Under the pieces are notes generated by a model that saw only the letters and a program-made list of their open reading frames with translations, was not told the DNA's origin and did no database searches. This document shows positions 23,135 to 31,191 of a stretch of 47,322 bases of DNA, one piece after another. The position numbers and the translations under genes are program-made. The stretch's first letter is position 1. Every line of letters begins with the position of its first letter. The DNA is taken from the NCBI GenBank assembly GCA_036005845.1, contig DASYQD010000023.1, forward strand, positions 1-47,322, given 5' to 3'. This DNA comes from DASYQD01 sp036005845. Lineage in GTDB: Bacteria; Acidobacteriota; Thermoanaerobaculia; Multivoradales; JAIOJS01.

Positions 23135-25879
23135 TCAGGCCGGCCCCTTCGAGCCTGCTCGCTCGTCCAACAGCTGGCGGACTTTCCTGACGAGAGCGAG
23201 TGGCGAATACGGCTTCTGAAGAAAGGCAACCTGCTCGTGCAGGACGCCGTGGCGCACCACGGCGTCGTCCGTGAACCCGCTCGTGAACAGCACTTTCACC
23301 TGGGGGAAACGGGACTGCAGGGCTTCTGCCAAGTCCGGCCCGCTCATGCCGGGCATCACCACGTCGGTGACCAGCAAATCGATCCCGCCCTGGCGATTCT
23401 CGACGGCCCCGAGCGCTTCCCCGCCGCTGCCCGCGCTCAGCACTTCATAGCCATGCGACCGCAGGACGAGTGCCGCCAGCCTACGCACACCTTCTTCGTC
23501 CTCGGCCAGCAGGACCGTCTCGGTCCCCTGCGCCTGGCTGAGGTCGTCAACGCCGTTGGCTGCCGAAACCTGTTCTTCCACTGCTGGGAAGTAGATTTCG
23601 AAGGTGGTGCCGGCGTCAGGCTCGCTCTCGACGGCGACATGCCCGCCGCTTTGTTTGACGATACCGAGAACGACCGACAGCCCCAACCCGGTCCCCTTGC
23701 CAACCCCCTTGGTGGTGAAGAATGGCTCGAAAATCCTGGCTTTCACGTCTTCTGTCATGCCGCAGCCAGAGTCGGTGATCGACAGCAGGACATAACGCCC
23801 CGGCTGGACCCCGTGGTGAAGGCGCGAGTATCCCTGATCCAGCTCGACGTTGGAGGTTTCCACCGTCAGTTGGCCGCCCCGCGGCATGGCATCACGGGCG
23901 TTGACGGCGAGATTCATCAGCACCTGCGCCAAGTGGCCGGGATCGACCTTCACTCGGCCGATGTTCGGGTCGAGCACCGCCGTCAGCGACACGTCCTCGC
24001 CGATCAGCCGCCGCAGAAGTTTCTCGGTTTCACGGACAGTGTGGTTCAGGTCCAGGACCTTCGGCTCCAACACCGTCTTGCGGCTGAAGGCAAGCAACTG
24101 GCGGGTGAGCGAGGCGGCTCGCTGGCCCGCTGCGCTGATCTCCTCGACGCACTCCCGCAACGCATCGTTCGGCCCCAGCGTGGCCAGCAGGATGTCACTG
24201 TAGCCGGAAATGATGGTGAGCAGGTTGTTGAAGTCGTGAGCCACGCCGCCCGCCAGTTGACCGATCGCCTCCATCTTCTGCGCCTGCTGAAGCTGCGCCT
24301 CCAAAACCTTTTCATCGGTCACATCCCTGCCCAGGCAAAGTAACCCGCCAAATCTCCCATCATCCGTCATGAGCGGCGTGTTGAACCATTCGCAGGTGAT
24401 GATGCGGCCGTCCTTCGTCAGGTTCTCGTTCACCGAGTGGGCTGCCATGTCGCCGGTCCGAATCCGCTCCATGATCGCTGCCGCATCCCGGTGGAAAGAC
24501 GGCGGATTCAGGTCGTTGGGCTGCTTGCCAAGAGCCTCCTCCTTGGTGTACCCCAGGGTCCGCTGCGCCGCTGGATTCCAGTCAGCGACCCGAAAGTCGG
24601 CGTCGAAGAGGATGTAGAGGAGAGGCATCCGTTCGATTTGAAAACGGAGCTGCCCGAGCAGACGGCTGCGCTCCGCAGCCATTGCGCGCGCACTCTCTTC
24701 GGCGCGCCTCTTCTCGGTGATGTCCAGGAAAGTCACCACCGCACCGATGAGATTGCTCGCTTGCTTGATCGGGTACGAAAAATACTCGGCGGGGAAGGCG
24801 GTCCCGTCCGCGCGCCAGAAGAGCTCGTCGTCGACGTGCGTCCCTTCGCCGCGCTGAAACGCTCGATAAATGCGGCACTCCGTCTCGGGGAACGGCGTGC
24901 CGTCCGGTTTCGTATGGTGCATGAGGTTGTGCATGTGCTGGCCGAGCAGGCCGTCGGCGCTCTCGTACCCCAGGAGGCGCGCGCACGCACGGTTCGAGAA
25001 CGTGCAGTTGCCGTTGTTGTCGATCCCGTAGATGGCCTCGGCGGTCGAGTCGAGCAAGAGCCGGTGCCGCTCCTCGCTGGCACGGAGCAAGTGCTCGGCG
25101 CGCAGGCGCTCGGTGATGTCGTGCGCTGCGATGGCCCGCACCCACGTTCCCTCGAGGTCGAACGCATGCCCGGTGATCTCGACGTCGATGAGCGTGCCGT
25201 CCTTCTTCCGGTGCCTCCACACGCCGAAGGAGACGGGCCCGGGCTCGACTGTCCTCCGCGCATCTTCGATGTCGCGGATGACCGCCTCCACGTCCTCGGG
25301 CGGCCGGATGTCCGTCACCGACATCCGCAGGAATTCTTCGCGCGAATATCCATAGTGCCGGACCGCCGCTTGGTTCACCTCGAGGAAGCGGAGCGTCTTC
25401 ACGTCATACAGCCACTTGGGGAGAGGGCTGAACTCGAAGAGGGCGCGGTAGCGGGCCTCGCTCACGCGCAACGCCTGCTGCGTCTTGCGATGAGCGGCTC
25501 GGAGTTGGCTCTCGCGCAGCTCGCGCTCGATCGCCGGCACCAGCCGCGCGAGGTTTCCCTTGAAGATGTAGTCCTGTGCGCCGGCGTGCATCGCCGCGAC
25601 CGCCTGGTCTTCGCCCGCCGTGCCCGAGACGATGATGAACGGCATGTCCGGGTCCGCCGCCCTCACGATGGCGAGCGCGTCGCGCGCCCCGAACTGCGGC
25701 AAAGTCCAATCGCTGATCACCACGTCCCAGACGCCGCGATGCAGCGCCGCGATCAGCGCTTCCGCCTCTTCGACGCGCTCGGACTCGAGGTCGTATCCCG
25801 CGGCGCGAAGGGTGTGGATGACGAGCTTCGCGTCAGTCTCCGAATCCTCGACGAGCAGAACACGCAGGGTCGGGTTCAT
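23135..25879 (-). CDS. Hybrid histidine kinase: receiver, three PAS, kinase core, receiver
   Basis: This 914-residue soluble protein has, in order: an N-terminal receiver (5-120, D57 in VVISDWTL, K107 in FKGN); three PAS domains (about 140-260, 268-395 and 405-525) each ending in a DIT/DVT motif; HisKA with H548 in GGVAHDFNNLLTIISGYSD; HATPase_c (GMTEDVKARIFEPFFTTKGVG is the F-box region); and a C-terminal receiver (about 790-905, LLVTDVVMPGMSGPDL, FLQKPYSP). It can therefore receive phosphate at its N-terminus and pass it to its own C-terminal receiver. No DNA-binding output is present. Its start overlaps the stop of the broken response regulator gene (ATGA). Base use looks less GC-rich than neighbouring genes (not computed). 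Confidence 0.93.
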   Translation of the reverse strand: MNPTLRVLLVEDSETDAKLVIHTLRAAGYDLESERVEEAEALIAALHRGVWDVVISDWTLPQFGARDALAIVRAADPDMPFIIVSGTAGEDQAVAAMHAGAQDYIFKGNLARLVPAIERELRESQLRAAHRKTQQALRVSEARYRALFEFSPLPKWLYDVKTLRFLEVNQAAVRHYGYSREEFLRMSVTDIRPPEDVEAVIRDIEDARRTVEPGPVSFGVWRHRKKDGTLIDVEITGHAFDLEGTWVRAIAAHDITERLRAEHLLRASEERHRLLLDSTAEAIYGIDNNGNCTFSNRACARLLGYESADGLLGQHMHNLMHHTKPDGTPFPETECRIYRAFQRGEGTHVDDELFWRADGTAFPAEYFSYPIKQASNLIGAVVTFLDITEKRRAEESARAMAAERSRLLGQLRFQIERMPLLYILFDADFRVADWNPAAQRTLGYTKEEALGKQPNDLNPPSFHRDAAAIMERIRTGDMAAHSVNENLTKDGRIITCEWFNTPLMTDDGRFGGLLCLGRDVTDEKVLEAQLQQAQKMEAIGQLAGGVAHDFNNLLTIISGYSDILLATLGPNDALRECVEEISAAGQRAASLTRQLLAFSRKTVLEPKVLDLNHTVRETEKLLRRLIGEDVSLTAVLDPNIGRVKVDPGHLAQVLMNLAVNARDAMPRGGQLTVETSNVELDQGYSRLHHGVQPGRYVLLSITDSGCGMTEDVKARIFEPFFTTKGVGKGTGLGLSVVLGIVKQSGGHVAVESEPDAGTTFEIYFPAVEEQVSAANGVDDLSQAQGTETVLLAEDEEGVRRLAALVLRSHGYEVLSAGSGGEALGAVENRQGGIDLLVTDVVMPGMSGPDLAEALQSRFPQVKVLFTSGFTDDAVVRHGVLHEQVAFLQKPYSPLALVRKVRQLLDERAGSKGPA

Positions 25880-26180
25880 GCGCTGCCTGATGGCGCCGGC
25901 GGCGGCTGGTTGAGCATCAGCCAGAAGAGACCCAATGCCCGCGCCGCTTCGAGGACATCGGCGAAATCCACCGGTTTGCGGACGTAAGCGTTCGCCCCCA
26001 GCGAGTAGCTGCGGACGAGGTCGTCTTCCTCGCGCGACGAGGAGAGGATCACCACCGGCAGCAGCCGCGTGCGCTCGTGTGACCGGATGCGCCTGAGCAC
26101 CTCGAGCCCATCGATGCGCGGCAGGTTCAGATCGAGCAGCACCAGCGTTTGTCCTCGACCACGAGCACCGTCTGGCTCAT
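25876..26180 (-). pseudogene. Rcp-type single-domain response regulator with internal deletion and frameshift
   Basis: A good start region exists: CAGGAGG lies 6 nt before the ATG at 26180, and the frame reads MSQTVLVVED, the usual opening with the acidic residues. After that the frame stops within 17 codons. The rest of the receiver continues in another frame from about 26150: TLVLLDLNLPRIDGLEVLRR (phospho-acceptor D), VVILSSSREEDD and ANAYVRKPVDFADV. About 45 residues between the two parts are missing compared with the usual 140-150 residues. Start and stop still overlap the neighbouring kinases as ATGA. The loss is a deletion whose length is not a multiple of three; an assembly error is possible. 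Confidence 0.85.
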
Positions 26181-27991
26181 GGCATGCCTCCTGACTGGCC
26201 CTGGAGGGTGAAGCGGAAAGTCGCACCCTGGCCCGGTGCGCTCTGCGCCCAGATGCGCCCGCCGTGCCGGCGGATGATGCGCTGGACGGTGGCGAGGCCG
26301 ATGCCGGTGCCGCCGAACTCGGTTGCCTTGTGCAGACGCTGGAACGGTCCAAACAGGCGCTGGGCATGCGCCATGTCGAAACCAGCGCCGTTGTCACGCA
26401 CGAAGTACGCGACCTGGCCGTCGACTTGCTCCGCACCGACTTCGATCCGCGCCAAAGGCGCCTTGGCGGTGAACTTCCAGGCATTGCCGAGGAGGTTGTC
26501 GAGCAGTGTCCGCGCCAGCCGCGCGTCGAGGATCGCCGGCAAGTGGGCCGCCACGCTCACTTCCACCCGGCGACCCGGCTCGGCAGCCTGCAGTCGCTCC
26601 AGTGTCTTCCGCGCCAGCACCGTCAAGTCGACAGGCTGCGGCTTCAATTCGGTCCGCGCCACCTGCGCGAGAGAGAGCAGGGCGTCGATGAGCTCGCCCA
26701 TCCGATCCGCGTTGTTGCGGATCTCGTGCAATGCATCGATGCCATCGGCGTCGAGCTTGTCGCCGTACTCGCTGAGCAGGATCTGGGCGAACCCGTTCAT
26801 CCCTCGCAACGGCGCCCGCAGGTCGTGGGCGACCGAGTAGCTGAACGTCTCCAGCTCGGCGTTGGCCACGCGCAACGCTGTCTCGGTCCGGCGCCGGTCG
26901 GTCACGTCGCGGATCGAGCTGAAGACGAGGAAGCCCTCGTCGCCCTGCAGTGGGCTCAGGCTCACCTCGACGGGGAGCTCACTGCCGTCCTTGCGTAGCG
27001 CCCACAGGTCGAGTCCCGACCCCATCGCACGCACGCGCGGGTCGCGCGAGTAGCCGGTGCGGTGGGCGACGTGCTTGCCGCGGAACCGCTCGGGCAGGAG
27101 CATCTCCATCGTCCTGCCGATCAGCTCAGCGCGCTCGTAACCGAACAGCCTCTCGGTCTGGCCATTCACCAGCATGATCTCGCCGCGCGCATCGACGATG
27201 ACGACCGCGTCCGGCGCCGCCTCGAGGAGCGCGCGAAACCTCGCCTCGCTCCGGCGCCGCTCGGCTACGTTGCGCACCGCGGCGGCGGTAAGAATGCCGA
27301 GCTCCGTCGGCACGGGCATGAGGCTGATCTCGGCGGGGAACTCGCTGCCGTCCTTCCGCGCCGCGTAGAGGTCGACGCCGGCGCCCATCGGACGGTTCTT
27401 CGGATCGGCGGAGTAACGCGCACGGTGCGCTGGGTGACCGTCCCGGAAGCGCGTCGGCACGAGTGTCTCGATGGTTTTTCCGAGCAGCTCGTCACGGTCA
27501 TAGCCGAACAGCCGTTGCGCCTCATTGTTCAGCAACACGATGCGGCCGTCTCCGTCGACCATGAGCATCGCGTCGGGCGCGGCGTCGAGGAGGCCGCGGA
27601 AGCCGGCCTCCAGCATCGCCGACTCGCGCCGGCACTTGAGCTGCGTGACGTCCTTCTTGCTGATGGCGATGTTGCGGACGGCGCCGTGTTCGTCCAGCAC
27701 GGCACGCATGCTGACGTCCACGTAGATGTTCGAGCCGTCCTTGCGCGTGCGCACTGCCTCGTAGGTGGCGGTACCGCGCTCGCATGCAGTTCGCAACCGA
27801 TCCTCTTCTCGGGTGCGCTGCTTCTCCGGGACCAGCACGTCGATCAGCGACCGACCGAGCACGTCCTCCGCGCGGTGACCGAACATCTCCTCGGCACCCC
27901 GGCTCCAGGACACGATGCGCGCGTCCTCCGGCGTCACCAGGATGAGGGCATCGCCAAACTGGTCGAGAAGATTGTCGGCGCCCTCCGACAT
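26177..27991 (-). CDS. Three-PAS sensor histidine kinase (phytochrome-kinase-like core)
   Basis: This 604-residue cytoplasmic kinase has a first PAS at about 8-118. Two very similar PAS domains follow (129-245 and 251-367), evidently a tandem duplication, sharing LFGY-R-EL-G and RARYS/RTGYS-DP. HisKA follows with H389 in FSYSVAHDLRAPLRGMNGFA, then HATPase_c (LLDNLLGNAWKFTAK, VRDNGAGFD, GTGIGLATVQRIIRRHGG). The YSVAHDLRAPLR core is typical of kinases paired with Rcp-type single-domain regulators, which is what the next coupled gene was before its deletion. The gene heads a kinase-regulator-kinase operon. A TAAAAT hexamer (28047-28052) some 55 nt upstream is a possible -10. Confidence 0.93.
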   Translation of the reverse strand: MSEGADNLLDQFGDALILVTPEDARIVSWSRGAEEMFGHRAEDVLGRSLIDVLVPEKQRTREEDRLRTACERGTATYEAVRTRKDGSNIYVDVSMRAVLDEHGAVRNIAISKKDVTQLKCRRESAMLEAGFRGLLDAAPDAMLMVDGDGRIVLLNNEAQRLFGYDRDELLGKTIETLVPTRFRDGHPAHRARYSADPKNRPMGAGVDLYAARKDGSEFPAEISLMPVPTELGILTAAAVRNVAERRRSEARFRALLEAAPDAVVIVDARGEIMLVNGQTERLFGYERAELIGRTMEMLLPERFRGKHVAHRTGYSRDPRVRAMGSGLDLWALRKDGSELPVEVSLSPLQGDEGFLVFSSIRDVTDRRRTETALRVANAELETFSYSVAHDLRAPLRGMNGFAQILLSEYGDKLDADGIDALHEIRNNADRMGELIDALLSLAQVARTELKPQPVDLTVLARKTLERLQAAEPGRRVEVSVAAHLPAILDARLARTLLDNLLGNAWKFTAKAPLARIEVGAEQVDGQVAYFVRDNGAGFDMAHAQRLFGPFQRLHKATEFGGTGIGLATVQRIIRRHGGRIWAQSAPGQGATFRFTLQGQSGGMP

Positions 27992-28270
27992 TGATGGATC
28001 CCTGCTGCCTTCTCGCCGCGCTTCTCGCCGCGCGAGCTGCAGCCTGATTTTAACCTACGGTCGAAGCGCCGCCGGCGCCAACTCGCGGGCGAGCGCGTCG
28101 AGCTTCTCGGCAGCGCTGCGCGCTCTGGTGGAGGCGCTGCGGGTCTGGCGCCCTCGGAGCTGAGCCGACGCCGCCGGCCTCACGGGACTAAGAGTCATGT
28201 CGCCGGCAGATCAGAGAGTGGCGAACACTCATGTTCTAGCCGTAAACTGTTGCAAATGTGACTTGAAGAA

Positions 28271-28347
28271 TGGTCGGGGCGAGAGGATTTGAACCTCCGG
28301 CCTCACGGTCCCGAACCGTGCGCTCTACCAAGCTGAGCTACGCCCCG
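28271..28347 (-). tRNA. tRNA-Pro (CGG)
   Basis: The cloverleaf is complete. The acceptor stem CGGGGCG pairs with CGCCCCG, followed by discriminator A and an encoded CCA. The D arm is GCTC...GAGC. The anticodon stem CACGG/CCGTG encloses loop TTCGGGA, giving anticodon CGG. The T arm GGAGG/CCTCT contains TTCAAAT. It decodes CCG, a frequent Pro codon in this GC-rich genome. Confidence 0.97.
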
Positions 28348-28399
28348 AAGAGGTGGTGCAGAGAACGACTGAGCCGCCGCGGGCGGCGCAAGGCGACGG

Positions 28400-28428
28400 A
28401 GGATACCGTGCGAGGTGGGGGCGGTCAA
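28400..28428 (-). promoter_or_regulatory. Sigma-70-type promoter of tRNA-Pro
   Basis: TTGACC (28428-28423) and TATCCT (28405-28400) are separated by exactly 17 bp on the minus strand. Transcription would start about 45 nt before the mature tRNA 5' end. The leader contains a GCCGCC/GGCGGC hairpin. The -10 matches that of lexA. Confidence 0.75.
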
Positions 28429-28439
28429 GCAAGCGGCGC

Positions 28440-28445
28440 TAGACT
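28440..28445 (+). promoter_or_regulatory. -10 element of the M20 peptidase gene, leaderless geometry
   Basis: TAGACT, 9 nt before the ATG at 28455. It diverges from the tRNA-Pro promoter, with only 11 bp between the two boxes. No SD is present. Confidence 0.45.
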
Positions 28446-28454
28446 GCCGCGCGC

Positions 28455-29672
28455 ATGATCCCAAGCGGGCTTTGGGAGCAGGTGGAGGCGCGGCTGGTGG
28501 CCGCGCAGCCGGCGGAGCTCGCGGCCGCGATGGTGCGCATCCCGAGCCATCCGGGCGTCGCGCGGCAGGAAGAAGCGGTGGCGAGGCACCTCGCTGCGTG
28601 GCTCGCCGCACAGGGTGTCGCGGCCGAGCTCGTCGAGGTGGCGCCGGGACGGCCGAACGTCATCGTCACTGCCGGCTCGCGTGATGCCGGCGCGCCGCGG
28701 CTGTTGCTCTGTGGGCACACCGACACGGTGCCGCTCAACGATGGCGATCCGGGCCACGGCTTCAGCGGCGAGGTGCGCGACGGACGGCTGCTCGGCCGCG
28801 GCGCGGTGGACATGAAGGGGCCGCTGGCGGCCATGGCGGCGGCGCTCGTGGCGCTGGACGGCGCGCTCGCGGAAGTGGGCGCCGCTACGGTGCTGGCGGC
28901 GGTGGTCGACGAGGAGATGGAGAGCCTCGGCGCCGAGGCTCTCGTGCGTTCGCGCCTGCGCGCCGACGCCGCCGTCGTCGGCGAGCCGACGGGCAACCGC
29001 GTGGCGCTCGGACACCGTGGGCTCGAGTGGCTGGCCATCGACTTCCACGGCCGCGCGGCGCACGGCGGCGCACCGGAGCGCGGCGTCAATGCGATCGTGG
29101 CTGCCACGCGGTTCGTCGCGCTTGCCGAAGAGCGGCTCGTGCCGAGTTTCGCGTCACGACGCCACCCGCTGCTCGGGCCGCCGACGCTCAACTTCGGCAC
29201 CATCCGCGGCGGCGACCAGCCGTCGACGGTGGCGGCCGCGTGCACGCTGACGCTAGACCGCCGCTCGGTGCCGGGTGAGAGCTATGCCGGCATCGTGGCC
29301 GAGCTCACGGCGCTGCTCGCTGAAGTCGAACGCGCGACGCCGGGCTTGCGCACGACGTTGCGCCGGCTCGAGGGCGGCATGGCCACGCTCGAGCACGTGG
29401 CGCTGGAGACGCCGGCCGATCACCCGCTGGCGCGCGCCGCGTTCGCTGCGCGTGGCTTCGTCACCGGCGACGCCGCGGATGCGCCGGTCGCGTTTCCCGC
29501 CTGGACCGACGGCGCGCTGCTCGCCGCGTTCGCCGGCATCCCGACGATCGTGCTCGGCCCCGGCGACCTCGCCGACGCGCACTCGCCGCGGGAGTCGATC
29601 GGCGTCGCCGAGCTCGAGGAGGGCGCCCGCATCTATGCCGCGCTGGCGCTGGAGTGGGCGCAGGCGCGATGA
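28455..29672 (+). CDS. M20-family zinc peptidase/deacylase (ArgE/DapE type)
   Basis: This 405-residue cytoplasmic metallohydrolase cleaves amide bonds of N-acyl amino acids or small peptides with two zinc ions. Visible are the first zinc site in LLCGHTDTVP (His, Asp), GRGAVDMKGP with the bridging Asp, VVDEEMESLGAE with the catalytic Glu pair, and GEPTG. The lid/dimerisation domain follows (GHRGLEWLAIDFHGRAAHGG to SVPGES), and the last ligand His is in DLADAHSPRESIG. The architecture fits acetylornithine deacetylase/succinyl-diaminopimelate desuccinylase, but the substrate is not clear. It overlaps the downstream carrier as ATGA, suggesting the carrier brings in or exports the substrate or product. 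Confidence 0.9.
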   Translation: MIPSGLWEQVEARLVAAQPAELAAAMVRIPSHPGVARQEEAVARHLAAWLAAQGVAAELVEVAPGRPNVIVTAGSRDAGAPRLLLCGHTDTVPLNDGDPGHGFSGEVRDGRLLGRGAVDMKGPLAAMAAALVALDGALAEVGAATVLAAVVDEEMESLGAEALVRSRLRADAAVVGEPTGNRVALGHRGLEWLAIDFHGRAAHGGAPERGVNAIVAATRFVALAEERLVPSFASRRHPLLGPPTLNFGTIRGGDQPSTVAAACTLTLDRRSVPGESYAGIVAELTALLAEVERATPGLRTTLRRLEGGMATLEHVALETPADHPLARAAFAARGFVTGDAADAPVAFPAWTDGALLAAFAGIPTIVLGPGDLADAHSPRESIGVAELEEGARIYAALALEWAQAR

Positions 29673-31105
29673 CTCGCAAGCTGCCGCACACGTTCGTGCT
29701 CCTTTTCGCGCTCACCGTCGTTGCCGCGGCGGTCACCTGGATCGTGCCGGCCGGCGAGTACGCGCGCCGCGACGAAGCGGGTCGGCGCCTGGTCGATCCC
29801 CTCTCGTTCCACTACGTCGAGCCCCACCCGGCCGCCGCCGGCGAAGTGCTGCTCGCCTGGCCGCGCGGGCTCGAGGCGACGGCGGCGATCGTCTTCTACC
29901 TCTTCCTCATCGGCGGCGCCTTCGGCGTCATCCAGGCGACGGGCGCGCTGGAGGCGGGCATCGGCAGCCTCGTCGACCGCGTCGGCGGGCGCGGCGAGGT
30001 GGTGATCCCGCTGCTCGTCGTGCTCTTCTCGCTCGCCGGCGGCACCATCGGGCTGGCGGAGGAGGCGCTCGCCATTCTGCCGGCGCTCGTCATCCTGGTG
30101 CGGCGGCTCGGCTACGACGATCTGCTCGCCGGCGCCATCGGCCTCGCCGGTGCCGCTGCCGGCTTCTCGGGCGCCTTCCTCAACCCGTTCACGATCGGCG
30201 TCGGGCAGGCGATCACCGGGCTACCGCTCTTCTCGGGGATCGGCTTCCGCTTGGTCGTGTGGCTCGTCGTTACCGTCGTGACCACGATCTGGATCTCGCG
30301 CGCGGCGCGACGACTGAAGCTGCCGGCGCCCGCCGCAAGTCCGGCATCAGCGGCCGCGGCGGACGAGCACGAACCCTTGCGGTCTGCCGACGAAGCGGCG
30401 CCCGCCGTTGCCACGCTCGCCGCGCCGCCGCCGGCCGAGGCGACGATTGCGGGCCTGACCCTCCGCCGCCGCATCGTCCTGCTCGCCCTCCTCGCCGCCA
30501 TCGTCCTCCTCGTCCTCGGCGCCCTCTTCTGGAGCTGGGGCCTCGTCGAGCTCTCCGCCCTCTTCATCGCCACCGCCATCGTCGCCGGCCTCGCCGGCGG
30601 CCTCGGCGCCGACGGCACCGCCGAGAGCTTCGTCACCGGCGCCGCCGGGTTCGCCGGCGCCGCGCTCGTCGTCGGCCTCGCGCGCGGCGTGCTCGTCATC
30701 TTCGACGGCGCGCGCATCACCGATACGCTGCTCCACTCGCTCGTCGGTCTCGTCCAGGGGCTGCCCGCCTCGCTCACCGTCGTCGGCATCTATGCGGTGC
30801 AGGTGCTTCTCTCGTACGTCGTGCCGTCGGGCAGCGGGCAGGCGGCGCTGGCGCTGCCGATCCTGGCGCCGCTCGGCGACCTCGTCGGCGTCACGCGGCA
30901 GACGAGCGTCCTCGCCTATCAGTTCGGCGACGGCTTCTCGAACGTCTTCACGCCGACGCAGGGCTACTTCATGGCCGGCCTCGCGATGCTGCGCGTGCCG
31001 TGGACGCGCTGGGTCAAGTTCCTCTGGCCGCTGCAGCTCCTCTGGCTCGGCACCGGGCTCGTCTTCCTGCTCGTCGCCCACGCCATCCGCTGGGGGCCGT
31101 TCTAG
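29669..31105 (+). CDS. YfcC-like (DcuC superfamily) membrane carrier
   Basis: This 478-residue inner-membrane protein has about 12 spans. It opens with KLPHTFVLLFALTVVAAAVTWIVPAGEY, the recognisable start of the YfcC/arginine-ornithine-carrier branch (part given here as KLPHTFVLLF and WIVPAGEY). Conserved membrane segments include GGTIGLAEEALAILPALVIL, GFSGAFLNPFTIGVGQAITG and VLLSYVVPSGSGQAALALPI. A cytoplasmic Ala-rich loop (about 222-265) splits the two halves. Family members move C4-dicarboxylates, amino acids or short peptides. ATGA coupling to an M20 peptidase gene makes an amino acid or acyl-amino-acid substrate likely (inference). The start at 29669 is fixed by the overlap. Confidence 0.85.
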   Translation: MTRKLPHTFVLLFALTVVAAAVTWIVPAGEYARRDEAGRRLVDPLSFHYVEPHPAAAGEVLLAWPRGLEATAAIVFYLFLIGGAFGVIQATGALEAGIGSLVDRVGGRGEVVIPLLVVLFSLAGGTIGLAEEALAILPALVILVRRLGYDDLLAGAIGLAGAAAGFSGAFLNPFTIGVGQAITGLPLFSGIGFRLVVWLVVTVVTTIWISRAARRLKLPAPAASPASAAAADEHEPLRSADEAAPAVATLAAPPPAEATIAGLTLRRRIVLLALLAAIVLLVLGALFWSWGLVELSALFIATAIVAGLAGGLGADGTAESFVTGAAGFAGAALVVGLARGVLVIFDGARITDTLLHSLVGLVQGLPASLTVVGIYAVQVLLSYVVPSGSGQAALALPILAPLGDLVGVTRQTSVLAYQFGDGFSNVFTPTQGYFMAGLAMLRVPWTRWVKFLWPLQLLWLGTGLVFLLVAHAIRWGPF

Positions 31106-31135
31106 CCCCCGTTCTGGCGAGTCACGGCGCGGCGA

Positions 31136-31141
31136 TAGAAT
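31136..31141 (+). promoter_or_regulatory. -10 element of the acyl-CoA synthetase gene, with leader
   Basis: TAGAAT, 50 nt before the ATG at 31192. Here, unlike many genes of the window, a leader exists and ends in a CGGAGG Shine-Dalgarno sequence 7 nt from the start. Confidence 0.45.
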
Positions 31142-31191
31142 CCGCCCGCTCCGACCGCCTCTTCGCGCATCCCCTTCCGGAGGTCCCGCTC

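Noticed and set aside
28055..28183. A 42-codon minus-strand frame between tRNA-Pro and the three-PAS kinase, ending in LDALARELAPAALRP
   Set aside because: GTG start without RBS, Ala/Arg-rich as any GC-rich frame would be, and no recognisable homology; it may be a remnant but cannot be supported. The rest of 27992-28270 shows only a possible TAAAAT -10 for the kinase.
19801..28347. A genomic island inserted at tRNA-Pro spanning the stress genes and second kinase operon
   Set aside because: No integrase and no direct repeat of the tRNA 3' end are seen in the window. The less GC-rich look of the hybrid kinase gene was judged by eye only.
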